Positions 1 to 11,932 of a stretch of DNA of 64,000 nt are shown piece by piece; positions within the stretch are counted from its first letter, which is position 1; the number at the start of each line of letters is the position of its first letter. The notes under the pieces are model-generated. The model searched no databases and was not told the DNA's origin. It saw only the letters and a program-made list of their open reading frames with translations. A program made the translations under genes and the position numbers. The stretch covers positions 192,764 through 256,763 of the forward strand of contig BCHS01000015.1 in NCBI GenBank assembly GCA_039545275.1. Direction: 5' to 3'. The stretch is from Pseudomicrostroma phylloplanum. Its lineage: Eukaryota > Basidiomycota > Exobasidiomycetes > Microstromatales.

Positions 1-291
1 GCACCCTCGGCTAGTCCTGCTGGCACGGGACTGGTCTGCACCCTTGGCTTGCGCAGTCTGGATTACACGAGCAGAGTACAACTTAGCACATCATACCAAA
101 AGTGCCCAAGGTTTCCATCGGAGACCCGGAGTGGTGTCTGACAAAGGTACACACTTTGAGCGTAAGCCAACCGGCGTGGAAGGCATGCGAGGCCTCGCCC
201 ATCCTCCTCGCTGCGAGTGATCGGGGTGATCGAGATGATCGAGAATAGTCGAGTTCCAGATTGACATCGGAGTGGCGGCGTTCTCGCCAAA

Positions 292-332
<41 letters not shown>

Positions 333-2084
333 CGGAATTCAGAGAGGTTCGAGGAGTAAGGGTTCAAAGTTTACAAGGGGCTAAGCGGTGGCGTCTTTTG
401 AACAGGCCCGCCCAGCCAGCTCGGGGGTGGAGCGGAGACGAGACGCCCAGACGCCGAAAAGTGGGTGTCAAGCCAGAGCGGTCCAAAGAAGATCCAGAGG
501 CATGGGAACCCCCAAAGACGCCGACAGCGGGGGGCAGCGGGTGGGGCGGCGGCCTCTTGCTCCACGAGCGGCAGAGCCTTTCGTATCTTTTGTTTCCCAC
601 TGTACCCATACGCCGGCAGCCAGGAGCTAAATGCGCCCACCGGCTGAGGGAGAGCAAGGGACATGAGCCTAGTGAGCCCAGAAAAGCAATAGCGACGTAA
701 AAGCTACGCCCTCGTCTAACGGCTTGCATGGCAGCAGCTGCGAGGGGTAAGCCCGGGAGGTGTAGTTCAGCCAGCTAGCTAGCTAGCTCTGCTCAAGGAA
801 CATCTCGAGAGCGGCGTTCGCTTTGGCAGTGGGCGCAAGGCCAAGGCTGAAGTTGGTGGACCCAGGCGGTTGCGCTGGCTGGCCCTTGTGAAATCGCCCT
901 CTGCATCACCACTCTGGCTAGGGGGGCTGGATTCCGCCTCCCGCGCCCGCCGCACGCCTTCTGGTTCCCTTGACCCCTTTTCCGCGCCTGCGCCCTCGCC
1001 GCCCTCGCCTTGAGCCTGCTTCCGCACAAGCTTCCCCGTTGGCGTGCAACTTGAGCGGGGCTGATGCTGCGCCCAGGATACGACTGATGTATCGTACGCC
1101 CACGTCTGTGTTCACTGCAGAAGATACATTCCAAGGGACACGCACGACACTCGTTGCACAGCATCTACCTGATATGACACAAGGTAAGAGGGGGGGACGA
1201 CGCCAGGGTCCCGCTTGAGCGGAAGGAAGAGGCTTCTTTCAGGCGCCGAGGCGGGGCGGGGCGGGGAAGAAGGCGAGGCACGTCAAAAACCTTGGCGGAC
1301 AGGCAGCAGCAGCGCGGAATTCGGCGATATAAGCGACGCCACTCTTCCGCCTCTTGGACGTTGCCGGAAAGCTTCTTGGGACCAACAAGCAAGGGCCAGA
1401 CAAAGAAGGGGCGACCAGTGTACCCAAGCATCGCCCGGCATGGATTAGCATGCGCCTGGGGTGGCAAGGCAAGTGAGAACGGAGAGACAAAGGATTGGGC
1501 GGGGCATGTGATGAGTATGGTTACAGCACTCTGCTCTACGTGCCTCGATTGGTTCATGGCACGCCGGGGAGTGGAACAGGGGGATGCCGCCGTACCGGGG
1601 AAAGAAGGCACAGGTCCGGTTCCCATCACCGACAATCTGCTGCTGTTCTCCGTTTGACGCCCTCGATCGATTCTGAACGGGCCCAGATGTCATTCACTTT
1701 CCTCGGCAGAGCATAGGCCACCGCCTAATCTGGGCGTCCAGACGCATCACACCGGTCCACCTGTGTGTGCGGCCGATACAAGCAAGCAAGCAAAAAAGCA
1801 ACGACCCACCTAAAGGGGCCTCGCCGCTCCCGGCGCCCTTGCCGCCGCCGCCGCCTTTACTCTCATTCGCCACACCAGGGTAACCTACTCTTGACCTCGA
1901 CCTCGCTGCCGACGCCGTCTACTTGTCCGTTGCTTGGCTTTCACCTCGGCCGGCCTTTGTTCCTCCCTTCCCCTTTCCTCTGCACCATCGGCACCTCAGG
2001 GTCGCACCTCGCATTCTCTCCCATCTACTTTTCCACAAGTCAGCATCCTAGTCTCTCTCTCCTCCCTTTCTCCTTTACCTCTCC
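1..2084. other. Non-coding region upstream of the first gene
   Basis: No reading frame here looks coding: the open frames are short, mutually overlapping and of biased composition caused by GC richness. The stretch holds the G homopolymer at 292-332, a short CTAG/GCTAGC tract near 772-787, and a pyrimidine-rich stretch from about 1860 to 2084 that is probably the 5' leader and promoter-proximal part of the gene starting at 2085. The left edge shows no recognisable end of a neighbouring gene. Confidence 0.6.
292..332 (+). repeat. 41-base G homopolymer
   Basis: An uninterrupted run of 41 G residues, preceded by AAA and followed by C. Its length on the real chromosome is uncertain, because such runs are often mis-sized by sequencing and assembly. 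Confidence 0.95.
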
Positions 2085-4582
2085 ATGGCTACCGCTACGA
2101 CTCTAGGTCGACCCGCAGAGCAGTCAAGCCTCTCATACCACCATCTACGCCGACCCTCTACACCAAGTGGGAGCCGACAGGGATACTCTGCTGAGCGGCC
2201 AAGCTACTCGAGTGGAGCTACACTTGCTACTGCCGCCGCCATGGAACATTCTTCTCACCCATCGCCGCCGGCAGCGCAAGCACCTCGCTCTCTGGGGAGG
2301 CAGCAGGAAGAGGTAGCAGTCAGGGGCATCAAACGGGGCGTGGACGCAGTGGAGGCAGGCGAGGGCAGGCGAGACGAGTATCCTGGGTGAGTGACCAAGC
2401 CGGGCTACGCAGCAGGGCGAAATGGGAGGCGATAGGCTGCCTCTGGCTGGGACTGCATCGTATTGACTCCATCCACTTGACCCTTTGTTCTCTTCCTCCT
2501 CTCCAGCAGCTACTCGGCATTCTCTCGAGGATCGAGCAGGAGCACAGCACTGCCCCCGTCGGCTTCCCTCTCGTCGTACTCTGCGATGCCCCCTATGCGC
2601 ACGCAGCTGCCATCATTCGACAGCTTCTCCTCTGGCGGCAAGGCTACAAGCGATGACTTTATGCTGAAGCGGCCGAGAGACTCGTATACATTGGACAGCT
2701 CTACGAGGTCATCTGTGAGTATCGGGAGGGAGCTGAAGTCAAGGCAGGCGTAGGCGCAGGCGGAATCCAGAGGAGAGGAGCAAGGCGGAGCGTGGGAAGC
2801 CGAGGTCGCCCGCTTGAATCGCCTCACCTCGGCAGAGAAGAGCCGAGAGCTCGAGACAGACAGAGTGACATTCCTCTGACTGGTGCTGCTTCCACTTTCA
2901 CCCCACAGTCCTTTCACTCGCCTCGCACAATCACAACACTCGACGTGAATCAGGCAGACCAGGAGCATCACCACTACTATCAACAACAGCATCACCAGCG
3001 CACCTTGCCGCCTAGGGGGAGCAGCCTCCTCCCGCGCGCGCGCAATCACGATGACAGCCTCCAGCCCGACGCCCCTCTCCACCACGATGCTTCCCCACGC
3101 CAGCCATCTCCTACCCTAGAACGTCCAGACTCGTCCTCTACCTCGCAGTCGGGTCATTACTACCATCCATCCCAGCAGCAGCAAGGCCAAGAGTCTCAGT
3201 ACCAGCGACAACGCCAGCAGCAGTACGACTCTATGCCTGCACCGGATGAGGCTGCCTACTCCGCAACCTCTTCCCCTTCCTTCGATGGCGGCAGCATGCC
3301 ACTGTCCATGAGGCGAGGAGACGCAGCCCACGCCAAGGCCAGCAAGCTACACATCGATGTGCCCCCTACCGCCACTGCTCCCACCTCAGCACCTGCCGTC
3401 GTCTACGACTACCATCGCGGCACCAGCGGCAGCCGAGCATCAGCCCCGCGAGCTTCCGAGTTGCCCTCGCATGCTTCCCTCCCGCAACTCTCCCAGCGAG
3501 CCCCAGAGGCCACGGGTCCAGTGTCCAGGAGCGCACCTCCTACTCGAGTCGCCTTTCTGGACAGGGGCGAGGGAGCCAGTGGTCCCATCGATCCCAGGGG
3601 CGAAGGGAGCAGAGCTTCCGAAAGCAGATATTTACGGCATCAGCACCAGCACCAGCAGCATCAGCATCATCAGCATCAGCATCATCAGCATCGCCAGCAA
3701 ACGAGCTACTCCCCGCATGCTCGCTCCAACGCTAGCGACCTCCCAGGTAGCGCCGACAGCAACGACGGAGCCGTCGCAGCAGCTGGCCCGACGTCACCGC
3801 GTCTGCAGAGTTCCCCAGGCATCGAACCTCGAGGCTATGGCTCTTCCTCGGCAGGCGGAGCTTCGCATAATGCGTACCAGCATCCCTCTTCATCACGAGG
3901 GCCAGCTTTGACGCCCATGTCCTCTCGCTTCGTTCCGCAAACGGCCACGTTGCCGTCTCCAGCATATCACACCACGCGCATCGTCGGCGGCGGCGTTGGA
4001 AGCTCGCACGAACACCCCTCCCACGGCCGACCTTCAGCTTCAGTCTCAATCCCAGCAGCGGGAGGCTCCGAAAGCGTCCCTCTGCCCAGCTCCAGCGCCT
4101 CCGGCTCCCCCATCGCCCCCTCTCTTGCCTCCAAGGCGCAATTCCTCTCCCTCTTTTCCTCCTTCTACGACTCCCTCAGCGACTCGCGCACCCTCAAGCT
4201 CACACTCGAGGATCAAGTGAGAAGGAGCAACGCGCTGCTGCAGACGCTGCAGAAGAGTACGAAGGTACTGGAGGCGACGGTTGAGCGCAAGCTGGCAGAG
4301 GAGAGGGCGGGGTGGGAAGGTAGGGTCGGAAAGCTGGAGGAGGAAGTGAGGAGCCTCACTGCTAAGCTTGCAGGGGAGCAAGCGCTGCTCGTAGAGGGTG
4401 TCGCAGAAGAGGTCGACGGCGACGAGGAGGAGGCGGCGGCGCGAGCGGACGAGGATGCGGTCGCAGTCGAGGGAGCGCTAGTACAGAACAGATCCCCCTC
4501 CTCTGCTTCTGCCGCATCGCAAGCGGGAGCCGGACCTGCCTCGGTCGCCGTCGCCGTCGCCACGCAAGAGGTCGAGTCCTAG
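2085..4582 (+). CDS. Low-complexity protein with C-terminal coiled coil, unknown function
   Basis: Three-exon model: 2085-2386, 2507-2714 and 2909-4582, joined by GTGAGT donors and AG acceptors with phases that agree, giving about 727 residues. The first acceptor is a NAGNAG site (2504-2509), so one residue could be optionally included. Most of the protein is Ser/Pro/Gln/His-rich disorder, including a His/Gln tract at about 3640-3700. A conserved-looking, ordered segment starts near 4105 (Ala-Gln-Phe-Leu-Ser-Leu-Phe-Ser-Ser-Phe-Tyr-Asp) and continues into an amphipathic coiled coil to about 4375, then an acidic Ala/Glu tail. I do not recognise the family. The coiled coil suggests a protein-binding or oligomerising role. 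The start is the first in-frame ATG after the pyrimidine-rich leader. Confidence 0.65.
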
Positions 4583-5919
4583 CCTGCCCGCCGGTCCTCC
4601 CTTCGCTCCGAGCAAGCAAGCCCGTCCAGGGGTTACATGATAGTGAACCCCACAATCTTATGGCCACCCCTCTAGCCACTCGCGCACAAGCTATACATCA
4701 GCGCACACATACACACGACAAGACATGAACACTTCTGTCCCTACGTCGAGGCTGCCTGCCTCTCTCTGCCTCTCCGGCTGGCTGGCTCGCTGGCTCTCAT
4801 CTTCCTTCCGGTTTTGTAATCCACCCACATGTATAAATAAATAGCTCCCTCGACCCCTCTTCCGGCGCTCTTTCTTTCTTCTCAGCCTCAGCCTCAGCCC
4901 TATTCTCGGGCCCGGGCCCTGGCCCTGGCTCCAGCTCTGTCCTCTAGTCCTCCGTTCTCTCTAGTCTTCTACCTACTACCTCTTTGGCCTTCCTGCGAGC
5001 ACGTCCGAAAAGGCAGGCAAAACCTAAAGGCCCACCTGACGTCGTCGTCGTCGTCGTTGTCGTCGTTCTGTTCTGATAATGTCACGTTTACCTCTAGTCT
5101 GTCTATCTCTGTCATGAGCTGGAATGAGTGAATGGAATGAAAGAATGAATACGGAGCCACTCGATGAGCGCAGAAGCGAAAAGCAAAGTGGTCCACGGCC
5201 AACCTCGCCCATGCNCCCACCCGCTCGCTCACTCCCTCCTCGGATCCCCGCCCCGACTCGTCGTCCCGGTCTGCTCGTCTGCTCGTCTGATCATGTGTCT
5301 CTCGACCGCTAGCATGCAGGCAGATCGGTCAAGTATGTGAATGTGTGTAGATTTGTATGTTTGTGAGTGTAGAGCGAAGGGGCGTTGACGCTGGCCAATT
5401 CGAGCAAGAGATGACAAGTTTTGAGTGAGAACAGGATTCGGAGTGGGAGTGAGAGTGAGGACAAATGTTGGCGATAGCGTCGAAGGCTCAAGCGAAAAGT
5501 GAAAGGAAGGAAGAGAAGAAACATCGCGATGGTGTGGGAAGTGATGAAGGGCACTACCAATCTCCTCCTAGACCTCTTCCTTCTCCTCCTGCTCCAGGAG
5601 CGTCCCGATCGGGGTAGTGCGGCAGCAGGTGCGACGCGAGAAAGAGAGCGAGGAGTAGCACGATTGACGAGAGGAGGGCCGAGGGGCCTCTTCTTGGCCT
5701 GAGAGGAGAGAAAGGTAGAGGTAGGTCCTCTACGACTTCCCCGACTTCCCCTATCTCATCCTCACCATCGCCCTCGCCCTCGCCCGCGTCGTCCTCGTCC
5801 CTCTCGCGACTAGCTTCCCACTGTCTCCTCCCAGCCACCCTCCTCTGCGCATCGCCGCTTCCCCTAGCAAGCGCAAAAAGGGCCTCTCTCCCCCTCTGCA
5901 CGACTCCGGCAAAGCCTAG
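4583..5919. other. Intergenic region between convergent genes
   Basis: This 1.3 kb separates the 3' ends of two convergent genes, so it probably holds both 3' UTRs and terminators. A likely poly(A) signal environment (AATAAATAG) lies at about 4835-4843 for the plus-strand gene. One undetermined base is at 5215. Open frames here are short and repetitive in composition, and none looks coding. Confidence 0.55.
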
Positions 5920-8900
5920 TCATCTCCCCGTCCTCCAACTTCCCTCAATCCTCTCAATCCATCTCGCAATCATCTCCAATCTCTTCCTTGGACTCCTCAC
6001 GGGGAGTAGAGAGCTCTTGGCGTGCTCGTCAATGGGGAGGACCATTCCTAGCCACCAGCTGAGCTTGTCGATCTCAAGTGGTTGAGGGACAGGCCCGTAG
6101 GTGGCGACGATTTGCTCAAAGAGACCTGGTTGAGTTTGAGTGCGGAGGAGCTCGATGAAGGATGTCGCGGTGCGGATCAGGTCCGTCATGGTGGGAGCTT
6201 GCTCTGCTGGGGGAAGAGGCGCTGCAGCTGCGCTCGAGGATTCCGACACTGGTGCGGTGGTGGCAGAGGCAGACTCTTCACTGGAAGCTTGAGCGGGTGT
6301 GCCGGCGTCGACTTCTGTGGATGCCGACTGAGGAGAGTTCGAAGCCGACAACCTCTCCCGCTCGGCCCTGTCTCTGCTCGCAACAGCTTCCCGGTTGCTC
6401 GCAGCCACGTTCTCCTCTTCAGCAGCGACCTCTCCAGACGAAATGTCGTCAAAGTATTCGACCCTGCCAGTGGTATAGCCGTCGACGCTGTTCTTTTCCA
6501 GCAGCCTGAACCTCCTCCATCCGACCGTCTCGAGCATAGATCTGCCATCGAGGAGCATCGTGTGGTTCTTGATCTCCAGCATCGTGCCGTACTCGTGCAG
6601 ACCGGGGACGGGTCCCGTAGAGCTTCGCGAGGGAAGGACCATTCCGAATCTTCCCGGTCCGGGACCTTGCAGACACTTGCGGATCATGAGCTTGTAGCGA
6701 GGCTCGAAGATGTGCAGATTGGTAGGCATGGTGGGGAAGGCCAGGGTGCACACGAAGATGGGCATCCACGAAGAGGTCTGACGCTCCTCCTCTTCGATGG
6801 TCAGTGCTCGCTCATGGTAGAGATGGCGAAGACCAAAGGACAGTGCTTCGTCGTCGTCGTCATCGCTGTTGCGGTGAGCGGGGGAAGAAGATGCTGAGGC
6901 CGTGTGCGAGTCGGCAAAGACGCCGAGGCGGGACAGCGACATCAGTTCTTCTTGAGGGTATGTTGACGACGAAGCAGAGCCTTCACGTTGACCACGTTCT
7001 GTCTCTCCGAACTTTTGGTCACCGGTAGTGGTAGAGGGTGGTGGTGCACCGCACTGACTCGTGAGCAGTCGCATCAGTGCTTGGTTACGTGGATGGTTCT
7101 GGAAGAACGAGAAGCTCGGCATGGTCGTCCTGCACAAGGGACACTTGTTCGAGTGATCCAGAGATCGTGCGAAGCAACCGCGGCAGAAGGTATGACCACA
7201 GGGTGTAGTAGTGGGCTCATAGAGGAGGAAGTAGCAGAGCTGACACTCGAGGGTGTCGACGAGGTCAGACTGCAGATGCTCGGGTGTTGACAACTTGAAG
7301 ACCTCGTCCAGCTTGCCCATGGTGCTTGCCACTGAGGAAGACGGAGCCGTAGGAACGGCCTTGGGCGCCTCAACTGCAATCGCCGCGCCGCTGGCATCCA
7401 CGGTGATGGTGGGCTCATGTGATGCTGGCAGTTGAGCTTCGGACTGCTGGCGTTCCAACTGTTGACCAAAGGCGCCATCGAAGGTGTTGCCAGTGCCAGA
7501 AGACCTATCGGCGTGTGCGTCTACTTCAGTTGCGCCACCCTCTGGTGTACTCTGAGCACTGCTGAAACCACTCTCCTCGCCACCCGAACCATCGAATTCA
7601 GCATCACCATATCTTCCTGAGCGATACGATCGTCCCATTGTGCCTGCTCTCCTGCGAGTGCGAGACACATTCGGTCCATAGTGTTGACGGTATCCCTCTT
7701 CCTGATCTTCATCATCAGTGTCGGCAGCAGTCACGCCGGCGACGCTTCCACTCTCACGATCGGCTTCTGATCCTCCCAACATTGGCAGGAAGTGGCGTCC
7801 AATCTTGGTGGTGCCGGGTCTGGCAGTGGAAGCGGCACGACCATTCCGTTGCATGGTGTGGTCTGTATATCCAGTTCCACGAGCCAAAACGGATGATGGA
7901 CCTGGACGACCTGACATGCGGGTCCGACGGTGTGACGAGGAGGATGACGAGAATGATGATGACGAGGAAGCCAAGTGAGAGGAGTGATGACCTCCATGGC
8001 GACGAGCGGTGGCGAAGCCTATGAGTGACCTCCGGGCCCGTTGACTTGGACTGCGACGTTCTTCTCCAGGAGGTTCCTGTGCGTAGCGCTGAAGGACAGC
8101 GACGGCTTTGGCAAGGGTGACATCAGGTCGAAGGGAGAGGGTGTTGCTGCCATCCTTCTCCCATGGGAAGGGCGACACGGCAAACATGTTGGCCTTTTCC
8201 CTTGGTTGCGGTGGAATGACTCCGAGTCGAAGACTCTCGTTATCTGCACCCACGACGAAGCCATCCACAGGGAGTGATCCACGTTCTGCCGACGAGACTT
8301 GTTGCTCCTCTTCATCATCATTGCCCGTTGACGACACGTCTTCGTCGACCCAAGCTTCAGAGTCTGGTGGACCGTATGCTGCGCTGTAGCCAGCCCAAAC
8401 GCCTAGTCCCTGACCAATGGCAGAGCGAGGACAGCCGTTGACAGAACAGGGCACGGTCATAGTGCAGAGCGGCAGCCTCGGGGGTACATGAGTCGTCCTG
8501 GCAGAAGGACCAGCTGCTGCTTGATTGACGGCAGTGATGTTCTTCAGCCTGGCGCTGATGCAGGGCAAACATGTCGAGTGGCCGCATGGCAGAGTGATTG
8601 GAGTGGTATAGGGTCGGTTGCACGAAGCGCAGTTGACCAATTCTAGCAGCTGACGGGCGATGCTGCGAGTTTGTCTGGCCGTCTTGGTGTACGCCGCTGG
8701 GTTCGTTGTCCTACTGGGAGGCGCTCCGGCCGATGCCGAGGAGGCAGTGGTAGGGGACGGTGGCGAGCGTGCAGGTCGCTTGCCTAGGATGCGAGCAGAA
8801 TCGTCGGCTGCGTCCGCGGTAGCACCAGAAGGCCCGGATTTCATCATCTCTGGGCGAGCTGTGACCGAAGAAGCAAGGTAGGACGGTTGCGAGGTCAAAG

Positions 8901-9486
8901 TGACGGTCACGGCGGGGAGGAATAGAAGTGTGTCAGTACTACGTTCATACCAAGCAGGTATGGTGAGGTTCGGTACGACAGGAGCCATCCCGAGGAACGA
9001 TCCCGAAGGCTTATGCAATGCTCCTCGAGGCGACCATATGACAAAGTTCGGGCCGTTCCCCCCTCCGGCCGGTATAATGACCCGGTACGCGCCCCACGAG
9101 TGCGTGTCTAAATATTGTAACTGCCCGGAGGGATTGTACTCACGGATGGTGGAGGAGTAAGATGAAGAGGCTGCTTGCTCCGCTCCCCTCTTGACGAGAA
9201 GACGGGATGGTGATCGGGACGTCGGTGGCGTAGAAGTGGCAGAAGCCAAGTCTACCGAAGACGAAGAGGCCGAAGCGTGACTAGGTCCCGCCGCGGACCT
9301 TGCGAGGTGGCTGTGCGGTGCTACGGCACCAGGGTAGTGGTGTGAAGAGGATGATGACGATGTCGCTGCCGTAGTATGATGATGATGATCCTGACTGCCG
9401 GCTGTTGCTGATGACCCTCCTTCTTGACCCTCGCTGTTCCTCCCAGCCCCGTCGTTCCCAACTTGAAAGTCTACTCCTTGGCTCAT
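5920..9486 (-). CDS. Double RING-finger and LON-domain protein (LONRF/CrgA type), probable E3 ubiquitin ligase
   Basis: A single uninterrupted frame encodes 1,188 residues. Residues 1-120 are Ser/His-rich and disordered. A first, atypical RING (about 286-350) begins CASC, has the core CGHSTCLPC and ends in a widened last Cys pair (CSVNGC). A second, canonical C3HC4 RING spans about 748-785 (CQLC, CGHTFCRGC, CPLC). A LON substrate-binding (N-terminal) domain begins near residue 907 (MPIFVCTLAFPTMPTNLHIFEPRY) and runs to near the C-terminus. There is no AAA or Ser-Lys protease part, so this is not a Lon protease. The order RING-RING-LON is that of animal LONRF proteins and of Mucor CrgA, a repressor of carotenogenesis linked there to RNA-degradation pathways. 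Ubiquitin ligase activity is inferred from the second RING. It is convergent with the upstream coiled-coil gene. Confidence 0.9.
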   Translation of the reverse strand: MSQGVDFQVGNDGAGRNSEGQEGGSSATAGSQDHHHHTTAATSSSSSSHHYPGAVAPHSHLARSAAGPSHASASSSSVDLASATSTPPTSRSPSRLLVKRGAEQAASSSYSSTIREYNPSGQLQYLDTHSWGAYRVIIPAGGGNGPNFVIWSPRGALHKPSGSFLGMAPVVPNLTIPAWYERSTDTLLFLPAVTVTLTSQPSYLASSVTARPEMMKSGPSGATADAADDSARILGKRPARSPPSPTTASSASAGAPPSRTTNPAAYTKTARQTRSIARQLLELVNCASCNRPYTTPITLPCGHSTCLPCISARLKNITAVNQAAAGPSARTTHVPPRLPLCTMTVPCSVNGCPRSAIGQGLGVWAGYSAAYGPPDSEAWVDEDVSSTGNDDEEEQQVSSAERGSLPVDGFVVGADNESLRLGVIPPQPREKANMFAVSPFPWEKDGSNTLSLRPDVTLAKAVAVLQRYAQEPPGEERRSPSQRARRSLIGFATARRHGGHHSSHLASSSSSFSSSSSSHRRTRMSGRPGPSSVLARGTGYTDHTMQRNGRAASTARPGTTKIGRHFLPMLGGSEADRESGSVAGVTAADTDDEDQEEGYRQHYGPNVSRTRRRAGTMGRSYRSGRYGDAEFDGSGGEESGFSSAQSTPEGGATEVDAHADRSSGTGNTFDGAFGQQLERQQSEAQLPASHEPTITVDASGAAIAVEAPKAVPTAPSSSVASTMGKLDEVFKLSTPEHLQSDLVDTLECQLCYFLLYEPTTTPCGHTFCRGCFARSLDHSNKCPLCRTTMPSFSFFQNHPRNQALMRLLTSQCGAPPPSTTTGDQKFGETERGQREGSASSSTYPQEELMSLSRLGVFADSHTASASSSPAHRNSDDDDDEALSFGLRHLYHERALTIEEEERQTSSWMPIFVCTLAFPTMPTNLHIFEPRYKLMIRKCLQGPGPGRFGMVLPSRSSTGPVPGLHEYGTMLEIKNHTMLLDGRSMLETVGWRRFRLLEKNSVDGYTTGRVEYFDDISSGEVAAEEENVAASNREAVASRDRAERERLSASNSPQSASTEVDAGTPAQASSEESASATTAPVSESSSAAAAPLPPAEQAPTMTDLIRTATSFIELLRTQTQPGLFEQIVATYGPVPQPLEIDKLSWWLGMVLPIDEHAKSSLLPVRSPRKRLEMIARWIERIEGSWRTGR

Positions 9487-10802
9487 CTAAGACTGCAATA
9501 GACTGGACTCGCTATGAGGTTGGGTAGGCGATGGCCAGAGGCGATGGTCCGCCTGGGGCGGTGAGGAGTGTGACGAGTGAGGATGACAGTTGCCTTTCGA
9601 GATGTCCAGGGTCGAGGTGGTGGGGAAGAGGTAGGGAAGGAGAAGGATCGGGGAATTTGGAGTGACCCTTGCCGTTTAGTGGGAAGGAGGGGCAGCTTGG
9701 CAGGCGCAGTGTCCAAGAGGTGCTGTGATGGGCCGTTGTTATTGAGTGTGTGCGTAATGCACCGGGGGTTGACCAGCCGTCAGAGTGGATGCGGGCAGGA
9801 AGCAGTGGTTGACTGATTGGCTGACCGACTGACAGGACCAGGGGGCGAGGATGTGGACGCAGCAAGGGCGGTGGAGGAGGTGAGCCGAGGAATAGAGCTT
9901 GATGCGTTTGTCTTGGCTGACCCAAGGGCTTACTCGATCAGCTGTGCCTGGGGGGCTGACCAAGCGGTGAAATCTGCAGCAAAGGTCTCTCCGGAAGATC
10001 GGTGATGGTCAGGAGGGCGCGGTTGGTAATGATGCGAGATCACCAGGGGTAAAGTGGGGTAGTGCTGCGAGGTGAGAGCCGTTTGGTGAGGATGAATGGA
10101 TGTAGGTATGGGTGAATGGGCTCACGTCAAGGACGATATTGTGTGACAGATGGGATCTGGTGGTGATGGTGATGCTGCCCGCTGCTGCTGCTGCTGCTGC
10201 CTACCTCGGCCGCGGTGGATAATTGATCCCGTCAGCGGCTGAGCTGAGGTGAGCCTTGTTCTCTGTGTCCGCCCAAGGTTTGTGTGTGTCAGACGGCGGA
10301 TGGGTGTGTGTGCCTGGCTGCCTGGCTGCCTGCCTACGCCCGGCTTGCGCTCCCGGCCCATTGGACGGAAGTAGCGGGGGGGGCGGCGGCGGCCCAAGGC
10401 AACGGACGGGCGTAGCGTCAGTGGCGGCAGCACTGGGCCCACGCGCACCGTACGCCTTCGTAAGCAGGGCGCCTCTCCACCTCCCACGCCCCGCGGCCTG
10501 GTGCTGCAAGCAATGACGCGCCTCTGATTGCATTACATGATCGCCATCGGCGGACTTGGTCGCTATTGCCTTTGGTAAGCTAACACATTTAGCACTGCAC
10601 CACTTGGCTCTGACCACGATGTCCACTGACAACCACAGACCGCCTTGATCCTTTGACACCTGCATACCTCACCTCCTGCCGCCGCCGCCGCCGGCAAAAC
10701 GGATGCAGAGATGGTGTCACTCCACCCATGCCTTGCCTACGAGTGCATGATTCTGCGTACCATTGTCCGACGGTGCAGAGAAGTGTGTCCAGCCTCTTCC
10801 AT

Positions 10803-10832
10803 TTGACTTGACTTGACTTGACTTGACTTGAC
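10803..10832 (+). repeat. Microsatellite (TTGAC)6
   Basis: Six perfect head-to-tail copies of the pentamer TTGAC, bounded by AT on the left and AAAAC on the right. Confidence 0.95.
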
Positions 10833-11590
10833 AAAACATTCCGACAATCTCTTGGCCGCTTCCGGATTCTTGAGGCTGATTCTGGCCCCATCTCTCACCA
10901 CCTCACCTCCTGGTATTGGGCTGCCTCTGCTAGTAGTCAGCGGCCGCGGATCTGGCGTCGGAATGATTCTGAGTTGGCCCGAGCTTGCGTAAGGCAGGAG
11001 GCAAGGAGAGTAGGGAGAGGCACCTTTACCCCCTTCACTGACAGGTGACAAGCACGGGGCATGGAGACACTGCATCAGTGACTCGCTCAGTGAGAAGCAC
11101 ACGCATCCACCAACAGCGCCATTATTCTCCGGCCACCTCGATCGTAGCCTGCATACCGGAATGGCCGGCTGCCTAGCTGCACATTCACCTGCCTGAGCTC
11201 TAGTGAACCCTCTTCGCTTAGATACAACGGTAGCACCATCGCGCCGGTTCCGCATCCACCGATCCCTTCTCCCCTCTCACCACCTGACAGACGCAGCCGA
11301 GGTAGAGACCAGCTACACGAGGGCAAGTGGCAGCACGATCGAAGTGCATCCGCTGCTGCTGATCTGATACTGATTTGATCCTAGCTCGGCATGGCCATGC
11401 ATATCCCAGCTCCGACCGTCGGGATTACGATTCTTTTCCGCGCCGCGTCTAGTGTTCGATCCAGACGGCAGACGGCAGCCATCTCCATGCGAGGCAGAGG
11501 AAGAAGTGAGGGAGGCTGCGAGCTCCTTTGTAAGCTTTTCTGGCTGTGCCATCGTATAGCTGGAGGGAGTCCGGCCGGCACAGCCCTTCG

Positions 11591-11614
11591 ATGTCAATGT
11601 CAATGTCAATGTCA
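11591..11614 (+). repeat. Microsatellite (ATGTCA)4
   Basis: Four perfect tandem copies of the hexamer ATGTCA, followed by GTCAGTCAG. Confidence 0.95.
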
Positions 11615-11903
11615 GTCAGCTGCTTCGCTACCAGTAGGCGCTCAGTCCCACCGCCTCTGGCGCAGCCAATTGACACTCCTCCCAGCAGCGCAGTTCGTAA
11701 GCACCACGCAGACTTGGAAAAATGCCCGAGGCCCTCTGCTCAGTCAGCCTCTCGATCGCTGTCAGTCCTGTGAGCTGCACAACATAAGGTCGTCCCGCCA
11801 TTCCGGAGCATGCCCAGGCTTCACGTCCCCCTCCTCCCACCGAGGCAGGACAAGCACGCAGGGTCCATCACACATGGGCGGGCGGGCCATTTTTCCTCGG
11901 CGC

Positions 11904-11932
11904 GACCTGCCAAGTATGACTTTTGGCAGGTC
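11904..11932. other. Perfect inverted repeat, 10-bp arms, 9-base spacer
   Basis: The left arm GACCTGCCAA (11904-11913) is exactly complementary to TTGGCAGGTC (11923-11932) across the spacer 11914-11922. It lies in non-coding DNA. It could form a hairpin or be a palindromic protein-binding site. No neighbouring gene tells which. Confidence 0.7.

Noticed and set aside
272..700. 142-codon plus-strand frame through the G run
   Set aside because: Its poly-Gly part is only the homopolymer, and the remainder has no domain or coding character.
10122..11255. Overlapping minus-strand frames of 100-170 codons upstream of the RING-LON gene
   Set aside because: Composition follows microsatellites and GC richness, and no splice pattern or domain supports a gene.
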